Assembly (NCBI GenBank): GCA_022376465.1
Contig: JACDTU010000015.1
Location: forward strand, 434,001-498,000
Source of the DNA: Cubamyces lactineus
Taxonomy: Eukaryota > Basidiomycota > Agaricomycetes > Polyporales > Polyporaceae
DNA length: 64,000 nt
Direction: 5' to 3'
Made by a program: the position numbers and the translations under genes. This document shows positions 45,135-56,918 of this stretch, one piece after another. The notes below the pieces were generated by a model that was not told the DNA's origin, did no database searches, and saw only the letters and a program-made list of their open reading frames with translations. Positions within the stretch are counted from its first letter, which is position 1, and each line of letters begins with the position of its first letter.

Positions 45135-47928
45135 GACTGGTGTTAGCACTAACACACCTGAATACCTTCAGACATACTTGCTATGTACTGATCCCATGCC
45201 AAGAGACCTTTCAACGGAATTTTAAGCCCAGTGCGGGATACCAGGGGTCGAACACGGCCCGTTACTTTCCGACGAACATGGATGTTGGGATGGGTTCCAC
45301 TTCGAATATGTGAACTTCCATCAGGCCAGTCACCGTCCAACCTACTCGTCGTATGTGACATTGATAACGATCGCATTGTAGTTGGGGATCGACACCCTGT
45401 GCAACCAAAACCTCCTTAAAATGGTAGGACTATCAACAAGACCGAGTAATTGTTGCCATCCAGTCCTCGGTTAGGACTCACCATATTGACCAAGTACTGG
45501 AAATGTGTAAGTGGTTAGCGTCTTCGGCAATTCATACTGCGCGCTTGCTGTGTCGTGCCTGCAAGATGGGCAGAGGAAATATTGAGGTGCTAGCATCAAT
45601 CAACAGAAGGGCCTCAAGCCTGGGCCAGAGAAGCAATGACTGTGGGCGAGAACGTAAGTAGGAGGAAGACGACGGTAGATGAAGTGAGGCTTATATACCA
45701 AATTATCACGCTTTAGCTGCCCGGACTGCTCATACCGATCGGGGAGCACGCGGTTCATACTCGTGTACTATCCTGGGGCCACAAAAGCGTGCTTGACAGA
45801 CAATGGGTCTATTATGATGGAGTGCGGATTCCTCGAAGCCGTTATATCCTTCGGCAGATGAGCCACTTGATGCCTAAGGTTGTGGTATATATGGGACGGC
45901 TCTGGCCACATTACGAGTAGATTCAGATCCCAATCTGCGAAATCCTGCGCCTTCCCCCTCACCAGGGTGGGTAGCAAACTCTACCAGGATACGAATGCAC
46001 TGCAGTTTACTACAGTGTTGTGCAGCTGGGTCCCAATTCGATCCACAGTGCCTCTATTAGTGCGAAGTCAGACAGACGTCAATCAATCGAGCTCACTTGG
46101 ATATAGATGGAGTCTCTCTTCGGGTACAGGATGTCCAGAGGTCTAAGCATTGTATTTGTACCGTGGTCTTCCTCCGACCGACTAACTTGCGTGTAGCATA
46201 CGTACTTGTGGAATCAAGTATTTGCTTGGTTCGGAGCCTGAAGCGCATTCGTGATATTTCTCTGACGGAACAACGAGGCGATCCACATGCACTACAAGAA
46301 TATACGCATCTTGAAAGTTGGACGAATCGTTGTCAGAAACCAATGCAGAGTCAAGCTCGTACAATACCTTGTACTACTGGCCGTCCCAACATTTGACGGG
46401 GCTTTGTCGACGTCCCGTCATCGTAGAGAACAGTCCTTGAATGACCTTCGTTCATCTGCAGACAGCCGGTGGACAGTTGAGCAATGCCCGTTATGCTGCT
46501 GCATTGCTGCAGGGGGCCGCAACTTGGTGAAAACTCTGAAGAACAATACATCAAAGCTGACAGCGGAATTTACGGAATTAAACATAGCTCGAGGATAGAT
46601 GGTGAGCCGGCGTCGCAAGACACTTCAGTAGATGATCCACGTGAACCCTTGGCGCAGTGGTAGCGCGTGAGATTCCAGAGACGAGGGAAGAGCCGACGCT
46701 CGGCGCGTCGACGACAACCGTGCTTGACGGACAACTACAAGAGTTCAATGACACGAATGTCCGTGACCTGGATGTTTATGACAAATTTTTCTTCAGATTT
46801 TCTTATTTTATACTGAAAACGGACCGAGTTCTGAGTACTAGTTTTATGCTCATTCAGCCGCATACAAGGGAATAGCCGAACTTATATATAGTCTTGTCTG
46901 TAGGATTGTCACCAGGGCGAGCGTACATGCAGTTATGTACTGGTGGATTCAAGAGGATATGTACTATAATGTAACTATGAGAACCCTGCAGCACGAAACT
47001 CTACATGTGCGGAGCATTGCTTGCGTGTTGCACTAGGTAGCGAGGATATGAACGTATGGGTAATGTGCACAACGAGCCGGTAGTCGAATGTTGCCCCTGG
47101 GTTAACAGGGTCAATGGAGATACAGTAATCTTACTAGAGTAGTAGCCGATCGAGGAGATGACGCAACAACCAAGTTACGATGAGGAGCCGAGTTGTGTCT
47201 GCCCTAGCATCTGTTACATTCGTACTAAGAGACCGCGATTGAGATGTCGAAATGTCTATGATGCATATGTAGTATCTTCAAGAGCGGCTGCGTTAGTCTC
47301 TGTAGAACGTGCGCGTGAGCGCCGAGACGAGCGTTCCGTCGGACGGTGCCGGAGGCCGTGTCGGGTGCTACCGGGTGCATATATCCGGCTTCATTGTGGG
47401 GGGGGCAAGGCACGGTAAAAGCACGGTAATTCGATCCGGGCAGGGTCCACTTTGTAAATACTTTTTGGCGATGTTTACTGGGCAAGCCCTCTTTTTACAT
47501 CCCTGTACACCCCTCACTCAGGTACGCTTTCATCAATATTGTTTCAGAGCACAGAAGATAGGGGAACGCTGCTGCATGCTCGAAAAAGATGCAGGGCCAG
47601 TTGTAAGCGCCTAAGCGCCTAGTACTTCCCGAATCCCCTAGCGGTCTGCCAGTGTAGGATATGTGACGTTCTTCGAGCAGCCTCTGCTACGTTAACATGC
47701 GGATATCGTCTTGATGGAGTGGTTATATCCAAGTGTGGGAATGACTGCATTGTGATCGGCAAAACAGGATATCGTACACGCGAGTAAGGAATTAGATCCA
47801 GCGAGTAAGCTGATCATTTAAATTAATTGCGCTGAGTACAAGTAGCGAGGATATGTGCAACGCTCCAGAAGATCCAGGTCCGATTCCGTATATTAGGGAG
47901 AAACATTGGAGGATAGACATCATGAATA
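45135..47928. other. Gene desert between HET gene 1 and the sugar transporter
   Basis: About 2.8 kb, AT-richer than the flanks. Open frames are all short (under about 105 codons) and lack motifs. The only structured element recognised is a tRNA-Trp-like 5' half at 46641-46682. Decayed mobile DNA is plausible but no reverse transcriptase, transposase or terminal repeat was identified. Confidence 0.45.
46641..46682 (+). repeat. tRNA-Trp-like 5' half (pseudo-tRNA or SINE head)
   Basis: The segment CTTGGCGCAGTGGTAGCGCG, followed by TGAGATTCCAGA, matches the D arm and anticodon region (CCA) expected of eukaryotic tRNA-Trp, including the A box TGGCGCAGTGG. The 3' half of a tRNA does not follow. 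The best B-box-like string, GAGTTCAATGACAC, is about 60 nt beyond where a T arm should lie. It is therefore not a functional tRNA; a tRNA fragment insertion or a SINE head is likely. Confidence 0.5.
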
Positions 47929-50211
47929 CTACGCGGCGTCAGGGGGCGGCTGAGTCCACCGCTGTATGAGATCGTGCAAACCGAGGTCTGCCTCGAGCTG
48001 TGAACGACGACGAGCACGGCGTCAGTTACGCGCAGTTCCACGTAAGAGATAAAGAGATATTTGCTGCGTACCTGGTGCTTCATGGCGAGGTCTTCGCGGC
48101 CAGCAGAGGAGCCGAAGACGGCATCGATCTCTTCCAACGAGACGTTTGCCGTCTCGGGCACTGCACAGGTCGACCAGACGTACCCGAGCGAGCATGCGAT
48201 GGCGAAGATAAGAAACGTTGCACTAGGTAGAACGACAATCAGTCAGCATTGTGTAGCTACAATCGAGGGACGTACGACGCGGAACGCTCCATGAAGACCG
48301 GGGTGAGTAGACCGATGAGGACTAGGCGTCTCCACAGTGAGTGCTCTGATGCCTCTTTCCATGGTAAGGCACTCACAATTGTTCAGCCAATTCGACGCTG
48401 TAGAAAGCGCCACGCCCTTGCTCCGCGCTGAGAGCGGGAATACCTCGCTCGGGAGGATCCATCCGATTGGGCCATAGCTGACTCCGTACGCCGCGGTGAA
48501 CGTGTAAACGCACATCAGCGCGACCCGCGCAGCCAGGGCATGAGATGGCCAGTCGTTGCTGTACGTCCATACAAGACTTGCGATGAGGAGGTGTGAGAGC
48601 GCCATGGCCATCGAGCCTCCCCGGAGTAACGGCCGACGACCTGTGGGTTGTTGCGGGGTTCAATCAAGAGACACGAGGGTATCAGGGGGGAGGACGAACC
48701 AAGACGATCAATGAATGCAATCGCTGGCAGGACGGCGAGAAACTGGACGATGCCGACTCCACCTGCGGACATGAGTGTCGCAGCATCGCCCTGTAGGCCC
48801 AGAGAACGCATCAGCGTCGGACCATAATACAGGAGCGCATTTATCCCGCTCCATTCTACATCTTGGATGAATATATGCGCATCATCAGAAGCACTGGCGG
48901 ACGTACGCTGGAAGAACATCATCATGACGCCGATGAGAGTGCGTTTGCGCAGCTGCGGAGTGAGGAGCCGCTGCCAGGCGTGCCATTCGGCTTGGAATGT
49001 GCCCCGCTTGGTGCTTTGGGTGGAAGAATCCGCAGTAGCTGTCTGCTCGATAAGCGCTGCTTCGACTTGCATTTCCAGGAGTTCAATCTGTAACGTGCAT
49101 CAATAAGTTGTTGGTATGGTCAAGAACACCGCATATATGCGCTCACCTGGAGTAAGGGGTCGGACTCAATCTCTCCCCCGGATCTGAGCCTCAGCTTCGC
49201 TAGTGAACGCAGTGCCTCCTCCGTCCTGCCTTGTTGTACAAGAAGCCTAGGGGAAGGCGGAAGCGCCATACACCCGAGGCCAAGAAGGATTCCAGGGATG
49301 AGCTGGATACCGAGAGGTATGCGCCAGCATGCAGAGCCAGGGATGTCACGCGTGAAGAAACCCGTCCAGAAGCCTAGGACAGCACCGATGACGATGGCGA
49401 ACTGCTCGAGTGCCATGAGGGAGCCGCGTACTTCAGGCGGGCTGATCTCAGCCATGTAGAGAGGTGACAGCATGCTGGGGAGAGAGCAGCGGATATAGGT
49501 TCCTGGGCTACTGCTTGAGAATTGGAATGAGAGCCGCTCACCTGAGTGCACCAACACCAAGTCCACCTATGCCTCGTCCGAGAATGAGATGATTGGGGTT
49601 CTGCGCCCCGCATTGAAGGGCAGACCCCAAGCAGAACACCGCTGAACGCATGACGCATGTGAGATGGGTTCCTAACCCAAGGGAGGGGCTACTCACCGCA
49701 TGCTGCGAATATGGACTGTCGTCGCGAGTATTTGTCTGCAAGAGTACCGGCAGTCAAGGCGCCTAACAAAGATCCCAGCTCCAATGCAGCAGCTGCGCAC
49801 GATGCATTACACATGCGTAGGACAGTCCCGTTCATCTTTCGTGTCGTTGCAGGAGGAATGTAGGCCGTTGGACGCACTCATTAGCCCCGTCTCCCAAGCA
49901 CTCAGATGCCAACGCTGCACAAAGTCCTTCATGACGAGCACGTTCGCGATCACGCCTTGGTCGTAGCCAAACGTTAGGCCTCCAATGGAGGCAAATATTG
50001 CGCAGCCTAACGCATAGTAGTTGTGTAGCAGGCCGGCTACTCCTGGAGGGCCATAGGCATATGTATAGCTTCTCCCATCGGGGTGTACATGCAGAACGCC
50101 TCCGTGCGGTATATGGTGGTGTGCTTCCGAACTGGTTGGATCCGCAGCAACAGGAACATATCCTGCTCTGTTTCGCTCAGCCTGTGCATGAAATCGTAAG
50201 AAGACGAACAT
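47929..50211 (-). CDS. MFS sugar transporter (sugar porter family)
   Basis: Plasma-membrane sugar/H+ symporter or facilitator of twelve helices, roughly 550-570 aa in about nine exons; the stop is TAG at 47929-47931. The start near 50211 is the least certain point. After a polar N-terminus comes GLTFGYDQGVIANVLVMKDF. Then follow LGSLLGALTAGTLADKYSRR (helix 2-3 loop signature), LGRGIGGLGVGAL, SPLYMAEISPPEVRGSLMAL (PESPR-region equivalent), and FFQQWSGINALLYYGPTL formed by precise splicing. IDRLGRRPLL lies at the helix 8-9 loop, followed by YGPIGWILPSEVFPLSARSK and VPETANVSLEEIDAVF. The usual PETKG element reads PETAN. The substrate cannot be assigned. It is divergently arranged with the gene at 50705. 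Confidence 0.9.
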
Positions 50212-50704
50212 CAGCGGACCGTGTGTGGCTTACCATGCTGTATGACCTCAATGCAGTCTCATGCAGCGCTTCTCGCGGTCTCGTGAGTCCAGTATTTCAG
50301 CAGACACGGTAAGTAGCTAGATCAGGCCTTAAGGCAAGATTTTCGGAGCGCGAGCTGAGGTGTATGCTATGTGCGTCTTGCGCGAGTAGTCTCAAGAACC
50401 GGAGCAAGCTGCTCACCGCTCGCGTTGTGCCCTTCACCGCCGCAGTGCGTAGCGGCGTCGGAGCGGCCCGAAGCATCCGCGCCCAATGCTTTAGCGCTGG
50501 AGAGCATTGTGGCGTCGCTCGAGCGCCTAGCAGCCTTCGCATCTCTTCAGCGAGCCGCTGCATGCAGCGCCTCGACTTTCGCTCGAGGGACTTTGCTTAC
50601 GAATACCGTTCTCTGCTAGGCTTGCATCAAACACAAGAGTCTATCTACAATCTCGGCTGCTTTGACAGGTCGTGCAGCTCTGCGTAGTCACCAAGACCGT
50701 TCAG
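50212..50704. promoter_or_regulatory. Divergent promoter region, transporter / membrane protein
   Basis: About 490 nt between divergent start codons. Plus-strand open frames here are rich in Ser and Arg without motifs. It should contain both promoters; part may be 5' untranslated exon of either gene. Confidence 0.35.
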
Positions 50705-53094
50705 ATGAACCGGCGTACGCTGCTGCTCTTGCTGCTCAGCTTCGTCTCTCTGTGCTTGGCCCAGGATATCTCCAGTGCAAATGCGACGAATACCACAGAC
50801 GATGGGTACGTTATACCTTGCTCTCTGTTCTGAACGAGATGTGGAACTCTACGGATGAGAATACGACCGGTCGGATCGGGGTTCAGTGGACGGCGAGTGG
50901 AAGGAATCACCCCGATAAGAGCAGCGCACATGCTCAACTCAAGTGCGGCCTTCTACCTCCACTTTCTCAGGGAGAGACATATCATCATTTGCGCAGCGAA
51001 TTGAGCAGCGATTCCTTCGAAAACACGTTATGCAGTAGAGGCGGAGTGCTGGATCGGTTTCCCCAAAGCGCTGCCGAAATGTCAAGATATACCCCTAGCA
51101 TTCGAGCTCGGGTGCTCTACTTTGCACGCAGAACTTTGAGTGGTTCTTTTGAGTATGAGTGGGAAAGCACACGCAGATTCAGGATTCAGGACTGTGTTTG
51201 TGCTCATGGAGGTCCAGCACTGCCGCAAAGATCAGGCCTCGTGTGACTCGCAGGCTTTCATTGGGCATCTCGTTCAAACACACCAGGAGCAAATTTACTG
51301 ACAGGCCTATTTACATGGCAGGAGCTTCCCATACGACCCAATCCTAGCTCATCGTCCGAGCTATGCACGATCACTTCCCGTACAGATACTCCTGCTTGGC
51401 ATTACCCTCACCCTCACGGCCGTCCTCCTCATTCACCTCGCCTTCACTGCGCAATACCATTGGCCGCTTGCCCCCGTCAACTATGTGCTACAGATGTCGG
51501 CCGTTACCACTCTGCTTATCTCGTGCATTGCGACGATGCACGTCGTGCTGTCAAGTACGATTGAGCAGAGCTTGAAATGGCCATATATGCTCGACTATAT
51601 TGCGGTCGACATCCCTCCACTGCAGGACAATACTGATTGGGAGGTGGGCGAACTCGCGGCATGGCTCCTCATGAATGCCACGACATCCGGCCTCATCCAG
51701 GTACGCTACATGCGCTGTCATACGAAGCGAGTGCTGAGATGGAGCCGCCTTAGATCACCCATATCCAGTTTCTTACACTGCTATTCCCGTCTGGTCTCGA
51801 GCGCCGTCTTATCTTCTCCCTACTCGGTCCCCTAGCGATCGTGTCATCCGCCATGCACGTTCTGCGTATCGATGATAACGAGAACCTCGTGAAAATCGCC
51901 TCCGCCGTGCAAAACATCTGCAACGCGACGTTGTCCCTCCTCTTCACCGGCTCGCTCTTCCTTTGGGGCTGCTTCGTCAACCGGCGCGATGCATGGCGCA
52001 CAGACGGCGGCACGGCGGCGTTCGGCATCGGCGCCCTCACGCTTGCACTCCTATCCACCGCGCTCACGTTCCTCTACATCCCCAGCAGGGACCAGTACCC
52101 GTGGATGCCGGGTCTCATGTGGGCCGTCATCCTCTGGCAGAGCTTCCTCGGTTGGTGGTGGTGGGTCGGTGCCGGGATGGGCGTAGGCGAGATCGAGGAG
52201 CTCCTCCGCCGCGAGGAGAAGCGGCAGGAGAAACGCCGCGCCAAGCTGGAGAGGCGCAAGGTCCGCAAGGAGCGCGCGCAGACGATCTGGAAGGGCATGA
52301 CTGGCGCGCTCGGGTACAACCATGGTCGCGGCGGCCAACCCCGTGAGGACTCGTCCGACAGCAGCCGGAGCGGAGGGGAGACCGAGGCACGGGAGGGCGA
52401 CAGCCCTGTGGAGAAAAGGAGACATAAGGATAGACGTGTGCGTCGCGTCGATTCGCACCAGACGGACGCCACTGTCCGCTCCGGGACGACCGCGGCTAGC
52501 GGGCGCGTCTCCCACTTCCTGCACCAATACACGGCCGGACGCGTCTTGTACGGGTGGTACCTCGGGCTTCGGCATGCGCATCTAGCTGCCGCTCGTGCAC
52601 AGGCCGTCGAGCGTGTCGAGCGCATCAACCAGGCGTACGGTACCGACGCTGATGCGCCTGCTACGAGCATCGCCAGCGGCCGTCCTGCGGTGTTTGGCTG
52701 GGGCCTCGGAAGCTTCTGGATTCGGAAGCAGCAGCGGAGACAACACGAGCAGGCGCAGGCGGACGAGTATGCGCATGCGTCGTACAAGATGGAGGTGCTT
52801 GAGGGCAGAGATAGAGACGCGGGAAGCGACGAAGGCGGGAGCGATTGCGGGAGCGTGGGCACGGGCGCGGAGGTGCACTCGTCGAGGGAGTACAGCAGAC
52901 AGGGCGCGGAACGGGCGGATATGCGTGCTCGACAATCGTCGAGACGTGCTGCGTCTGAAGAGCTCACACAAAGGCATGAAGACCGAGTACCGGAAGCGGG
53001 GGCGGGAGCGGAGGCCCACAGGCCGTCGTCCGTGTGGTGGTGGGGTCCGTTACAGCGGTGGCGGCTGCAGGATTCGACGGACTACCGGTCGTGA
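50705..53094 (+). CDS. Secretory-pathway multi-pass membrane protein with basic tail
   Basis: Three exons, 50705-50805, 51322-51700 and 51754-53094, encode 606 aa. Exon 1 is a signal peptide (NRRTLLLLLLSFVSLCLAQ) followed by N-glycosylation sites (NAT, NTT). The join across a 516-nt intron keeps the frame and reads DDGSFPYDPILAHRPSYARS. Hydrophobic segments include LPVQILLLGITLTLTAVLLI, LQMSAVTTLLISCIATMHVV, LSLLFTGSLFLWGCFV, FGIGALTLALLSTALTFLYI and MWAVILWQSFLGWWWWVG. After the last helix comes a highly charged stretch (EELLRREEKRQEKRRAKLER) and then about 250 residues rich in Arg, Ser, Glu and Gly, probably cytosolic and disordered. I do not recognise the family. Confidence 0.72.
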
Positions 53095-53898
53095 TCATAT
53101 ATCCGTTCGCAGTTGCAGTTTAGAGGTGTGTGCTTTTGTGTCGAGCGTTTGTCAGCGATCGTGTGGACATGGTTCGTTGGTGCTGACTGGGCCGACGTCT
53201 GGTAGGTTTTTGTCACTATGTGCGCTTTCCTCTGTTTTGTGGGCTCTTTGTATACTAGTCGGTCTTGTTGTACAACATCACATCGCAACTCTCTTCGATC
53301 GTCGTGCATCCGCGAAGCCATCAAACGCGTGGACACCGCCACGTCGATTGACGCGAAAGATCCACGCTATCCAACCATCAAAACTGCACTCTCAACTGGA
53401 CTCGAGCGTCGAATGTGAGTCTTGAACCTTTCTTGACGGCTCGTAGCAGAGATTCATTCCTTGTACCTGTGATCACGACGCCAGCCTATTTGTCTACCGC
53501 TGCTAACTGACAACTCAACCACGCCCACAACGAACATGTACTCGTGAAACCGCGCAGCGGTCGTTTCACACTTTGATGACTCTACTGTGACTTTTAGGGC
53601 GGCCTTTACATAAGTAGGCAACGCAACAGTACAAGGTCTCTAGCCCTAGACATTCACAGCGTTCTCATGATGAACGGATGATTGGCGTGATGCGAGCATC
53701 GTGCTGCGCGCTATCATCGCGTTGTCCTCATGGACCGGACTTAACATAAAGGTTGGAATCGCGGTGCTACAGCTCATGTAGCACCTACCTGCCTTCCTCC
53801 CGCCATCGAACCTGACTACAATCTTCATTATCTCGTAGGTGCTTCCGTCTGGTCGCCTAGCCTGAGCTAACATCCAACCGTCAGTGGGCACCCCTACT
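53095..53898. promoter_or_regulatory. Region upstream of HET gene 2
   Basis: About 800 nt between two same-strand genes. No ORF with recognisable content. It should hold the 3' UTR of the membrane protein gene and the promoter of HET gene 2. Confidence 0.4.
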
Positions 53899-56273
53899 AT
53901 GTGGCTATTGAGTACAGATCGCGCGGAACTATACCCCTTTCCCGACCCCTTCCACGTACCGGACGGAGGCTTTGCCATCCTCTCTCACGTCTGGGGCACA
54001 GACGAGCAGACGTTCCAGGACGTCCAGGCGCTCACCGAGCGCTGCAGAACGACCGGGCAGAACCCGCGCGACCTCGTCGGCGCGAAGATCCGCGAGTTCT
54101 GCGTCCTCTCCGCGCAGCACGGGTACAAGTGGGCGTGGATCGACACGTGCTGCATCGACAAGACGAGCAGCGCGGAGCTCTCGGAGGCGATCAACTCGAT
54201 GTTCGGGTTCTACTCCGCCGCGGACGTCTGCTTCGTCTACCTGCACGACGTCCCGGGCGACTGCACAGGCGCGCTCGGCGCCCCGGACTCGGCGTTCCGC
54301 AGGAGCAGGTGGCACACGCGCGGCTGGACGCTCCAGGAGATGGTCGCGCCGTGCTTCGTCCTGTTCTTCTCGGCGGAATGGACGCGGCTTGGGGACAGGA
54401 GAGAGCTTGCAAGTCTCTTGACGGAGATCTCGGGCGTCGACAAGCAGTTCTTGGTCGCGCGCAACGACCTGCGCACGATCCCCGTCGGGCGGCGGATGCG
54501 GTGGGCCGCGCATCGGCAGACGACGCGGTTTGAGGACCAGGCGTACTGCCTGCTCGGAATCTTCCATATCACGATGCCTATCCTCTACGGGGAGGGCTGG
54601 CGGGCGTTCTTGAGGCTGCAAGAGGAGATCGTTAAGCGCTACAATGACTTGTCTATCTTCGCCTGGGGCCCGTGTCTCGATAGCTCCGCCCTGCGCGCCC
54701 TCGAGGTGGCGAGCCTCGAGAGCATGCGCGACCTCGTGTCAACATCGGCCGCCGGCGTCTTCGCCTCGTCGCCCTCACGATTCTCCGAACACCCTGTCCC
54801 AGGCTGTTCTTCATCAACCACATCACCGCAGGTGACTTTCCCGCTTATACCAGCCAAGCCATATCGCCAGCACTTACCTCCATGAATGCCTTGATGTGAC
54901 TTCTACAGAAGCCCCGGGCTCGAAGCAAACTCGCACGAGCTCTCTCCAGCTACCTCAACGTGCGCTCCGACTCTGGGTTCCTGCCCACCGACGTCCAAGG
55001 GCCAGGTTTCCCGACGTTCCGCACCACGCCCTACGGCGGGCTCATGCACGCACTAGTCCTAGAAGTCTCGGGCATGACCATCGCGTTCCTCGAATATCGC
55101 GCGGACGGCTCGTCGCTCGGGCTCCTCCTGCACCCGTGCGGCGGTGAGCGCGGCCACGGGTACACAGACTGCTTCGCGCTCACCTGTGGGTTCGTCGAGA
55201 AGACCCCGGGCCAGGCTAACACCCCGGACCGCGGATCGGCGGCGCTCGCGGTGTTCCGGCTCGCAGTCGTCGACGACGCGTTCTGCAGCCACTCCCTCAA
55301 CGGGAAGCGGCCCCGGGCGAAGTGGCGCGACGTGCACCTGATCGTCGAAGAGTTCCCCGTGAACGTGCTGTACTACCTCCCTCCCGTCTTCCGTCCCAGT
55401 CGCGGTGGTGATGAGAGCACGGGCGGGAACGGCCCACCGTTCTGGCTGTCCTCGACCGTATTCGATAGGCTGTATACGACGTGGGGGTTCGTGCCGGTCA
55501 CGTCCGCCTGCTGCCTTGACCCCGCGAGCGACCATGCGACGTACGTGTTCGCCCGTGCACTCGATGGCGTCGACGCGTTCGTCCTATCCATAGGGCGATG
55601 CTCAAACAAGAAGAACGAAGACGATCAGTCTTGTGGCTGGGCCGTGGCGTTCCCCCTCCCTGACCGCACCACCGACGCGCCTACCTCCAGATCTGCCGCA
55701 TCGATACTAGAGAACCCCACACACGAGGCGACGCAATGCGGCGAACACCGATGCCCCGAGCACCATATCCCCCGAGCAGCGCGCGCTGCCTCGGGCGCCT
55801 CGACGCATACATTCGGGGACCCCGAGCGGACGATCATCCTGACCTGCACCCGCTCACGGCTCTTCCCGCACCCGGCATGGAAACTCGACATCGCGCTCGC
55901 AGGCAGCGTGTACGACGGCTACGCGCGCAATATCGCGCGGACCGTCAAGTCGACTGCGCCCTGGGCCCCACTGGCTGGGATATGGAAGGGGGGGAGGTCG
56001 CCGCCGCGAGACTCGTCAGAGTCGGCGCTGACGCTGTCCTGGGTGGAGATGCATCATACCGCGTTGGCGCGATGGCGGAGTGCGATTCGGGTTCCCGGTG
56101 AGGCGGGCAGCTTGGAGGTTCCGACCACTTCGGTCTCGTTGGGTTCGAGCACGCGTACGGTGGTTGCTGTACCCGCCGAGTGTACTCCGCCCCCTTCCCA
56201 TATAGGAGATGGACGAGAAGTCGAGTCGTCGTGTTTGGTACCAAGTCCTTACCACAGTCGGTCGGGATCCTGA
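53899..56273 (+). CDS. HET-domain protein 2 (HET plus DUF8212-type region)
   Basis: Two exons, 53899-54831 and 54909-56273 (77-nt intron), encode 765 aa from MWLLSTDRAELYPFPDPF. The HET module covers about residues 20-180: FAILSHVWGTDEQTFQDV, YKWAWIDTCCIDKTSSAELS, SMFGFYSAADVCFVYLHDV, HTRGWTLQEMVAPCFVLFFS. Next is the segment common to the HET-E/HET-D class and DUF8212: QAYCLLGIFHITMPILYGEG with RAFLRLQEEIVKRYNDLSIF. The 450-residue second exon has no recognised domain and no NACHT or WD40 repeats. A role in non-self recognition or programmed cell death is inferred from the domain only. It differs from HET protein 1 in subclass, so the two are not recent duplicates. Confidence 0.9.
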
Positions 56274-56918
56274 CAAGTACACTCGCGTCCTCGGTTTCCG
56301 AGTCTCAGACTGCAGCAGCCTCGATTGTACTGGCCATGAGAGCAATGTGCCGCGTCTTCGACGGTGAAGATTACCATCTATCAAGCGCGATGCGTCAGAC
56401 GTGCGACTCTGCCAGTATCCATTTGTCTCCGGCGTTCGCACAGGGATACCCTTGAGCGCAGATGCCAGTAGTGCCGGAAAGGGGATAGAAGAAATACGTA
56501 CTCGTGGATACAACAGTAAGCAACAGCGCGAACAACAGCAGCACAAGATATCTGAACAACAAACAGTACAGACCACAACAGTAAGCTAAAGAAAAATATC
56601 TGCATCGTCCATAGTGGGAAGCTGAGCACGGTACAGATAGAAAGGCATAGTACTGACAGCTCTAAAGGCAGGTGGTATAGAAGGATGTGATAGAGTCGGG
56701 AAGCGTAACATGCGACGACGTAGCTATCCCAGCTGGAAGAGAGTCAGACATCGTCAACGTTCAGGTCCCGAAAGCGTGCACTGCGAACGGCGGGTATCCC
56801 AAAGACCCAAGGCTTTCTACACTCCTCGAGCCCACGTGTGTTCTCCTGTTCGAAGCCACGTCCGAACTATGCGGATGCCGCTCAATCCGCATAGGCCACG
56901 GTCCCTCTATACCCTCGC
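56274..56918. terminator. Shared 3' region of HET gene 2 and the cupredoxin-like gene
   Basis: About 645 nt between convergent stops. It includes an AACAACAGCAGCAC-type low-complexity stretch at 56520-56580. No gene is supported. Confidence 0.4.

Noticed and set aside
45225..45270. B-box-like string GTGTTCGACCCC on the minus strand
   Set aside because: No A box at the required distance and no stem pairing; judged a chance match.
52051..52967. Long minus-strand frames (up to about 297 codons) opposite the membrane protein tail
   Set aside because: Antisense of a GC-rich coding exon with strong third-position bias; no domain motifs.
53929..54621. Minus-strand and second-frame open readings within HET gene 2
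   Set aside because: The plus frame carries clear HET motifs; the others are Arg/Pro-rich shadows.
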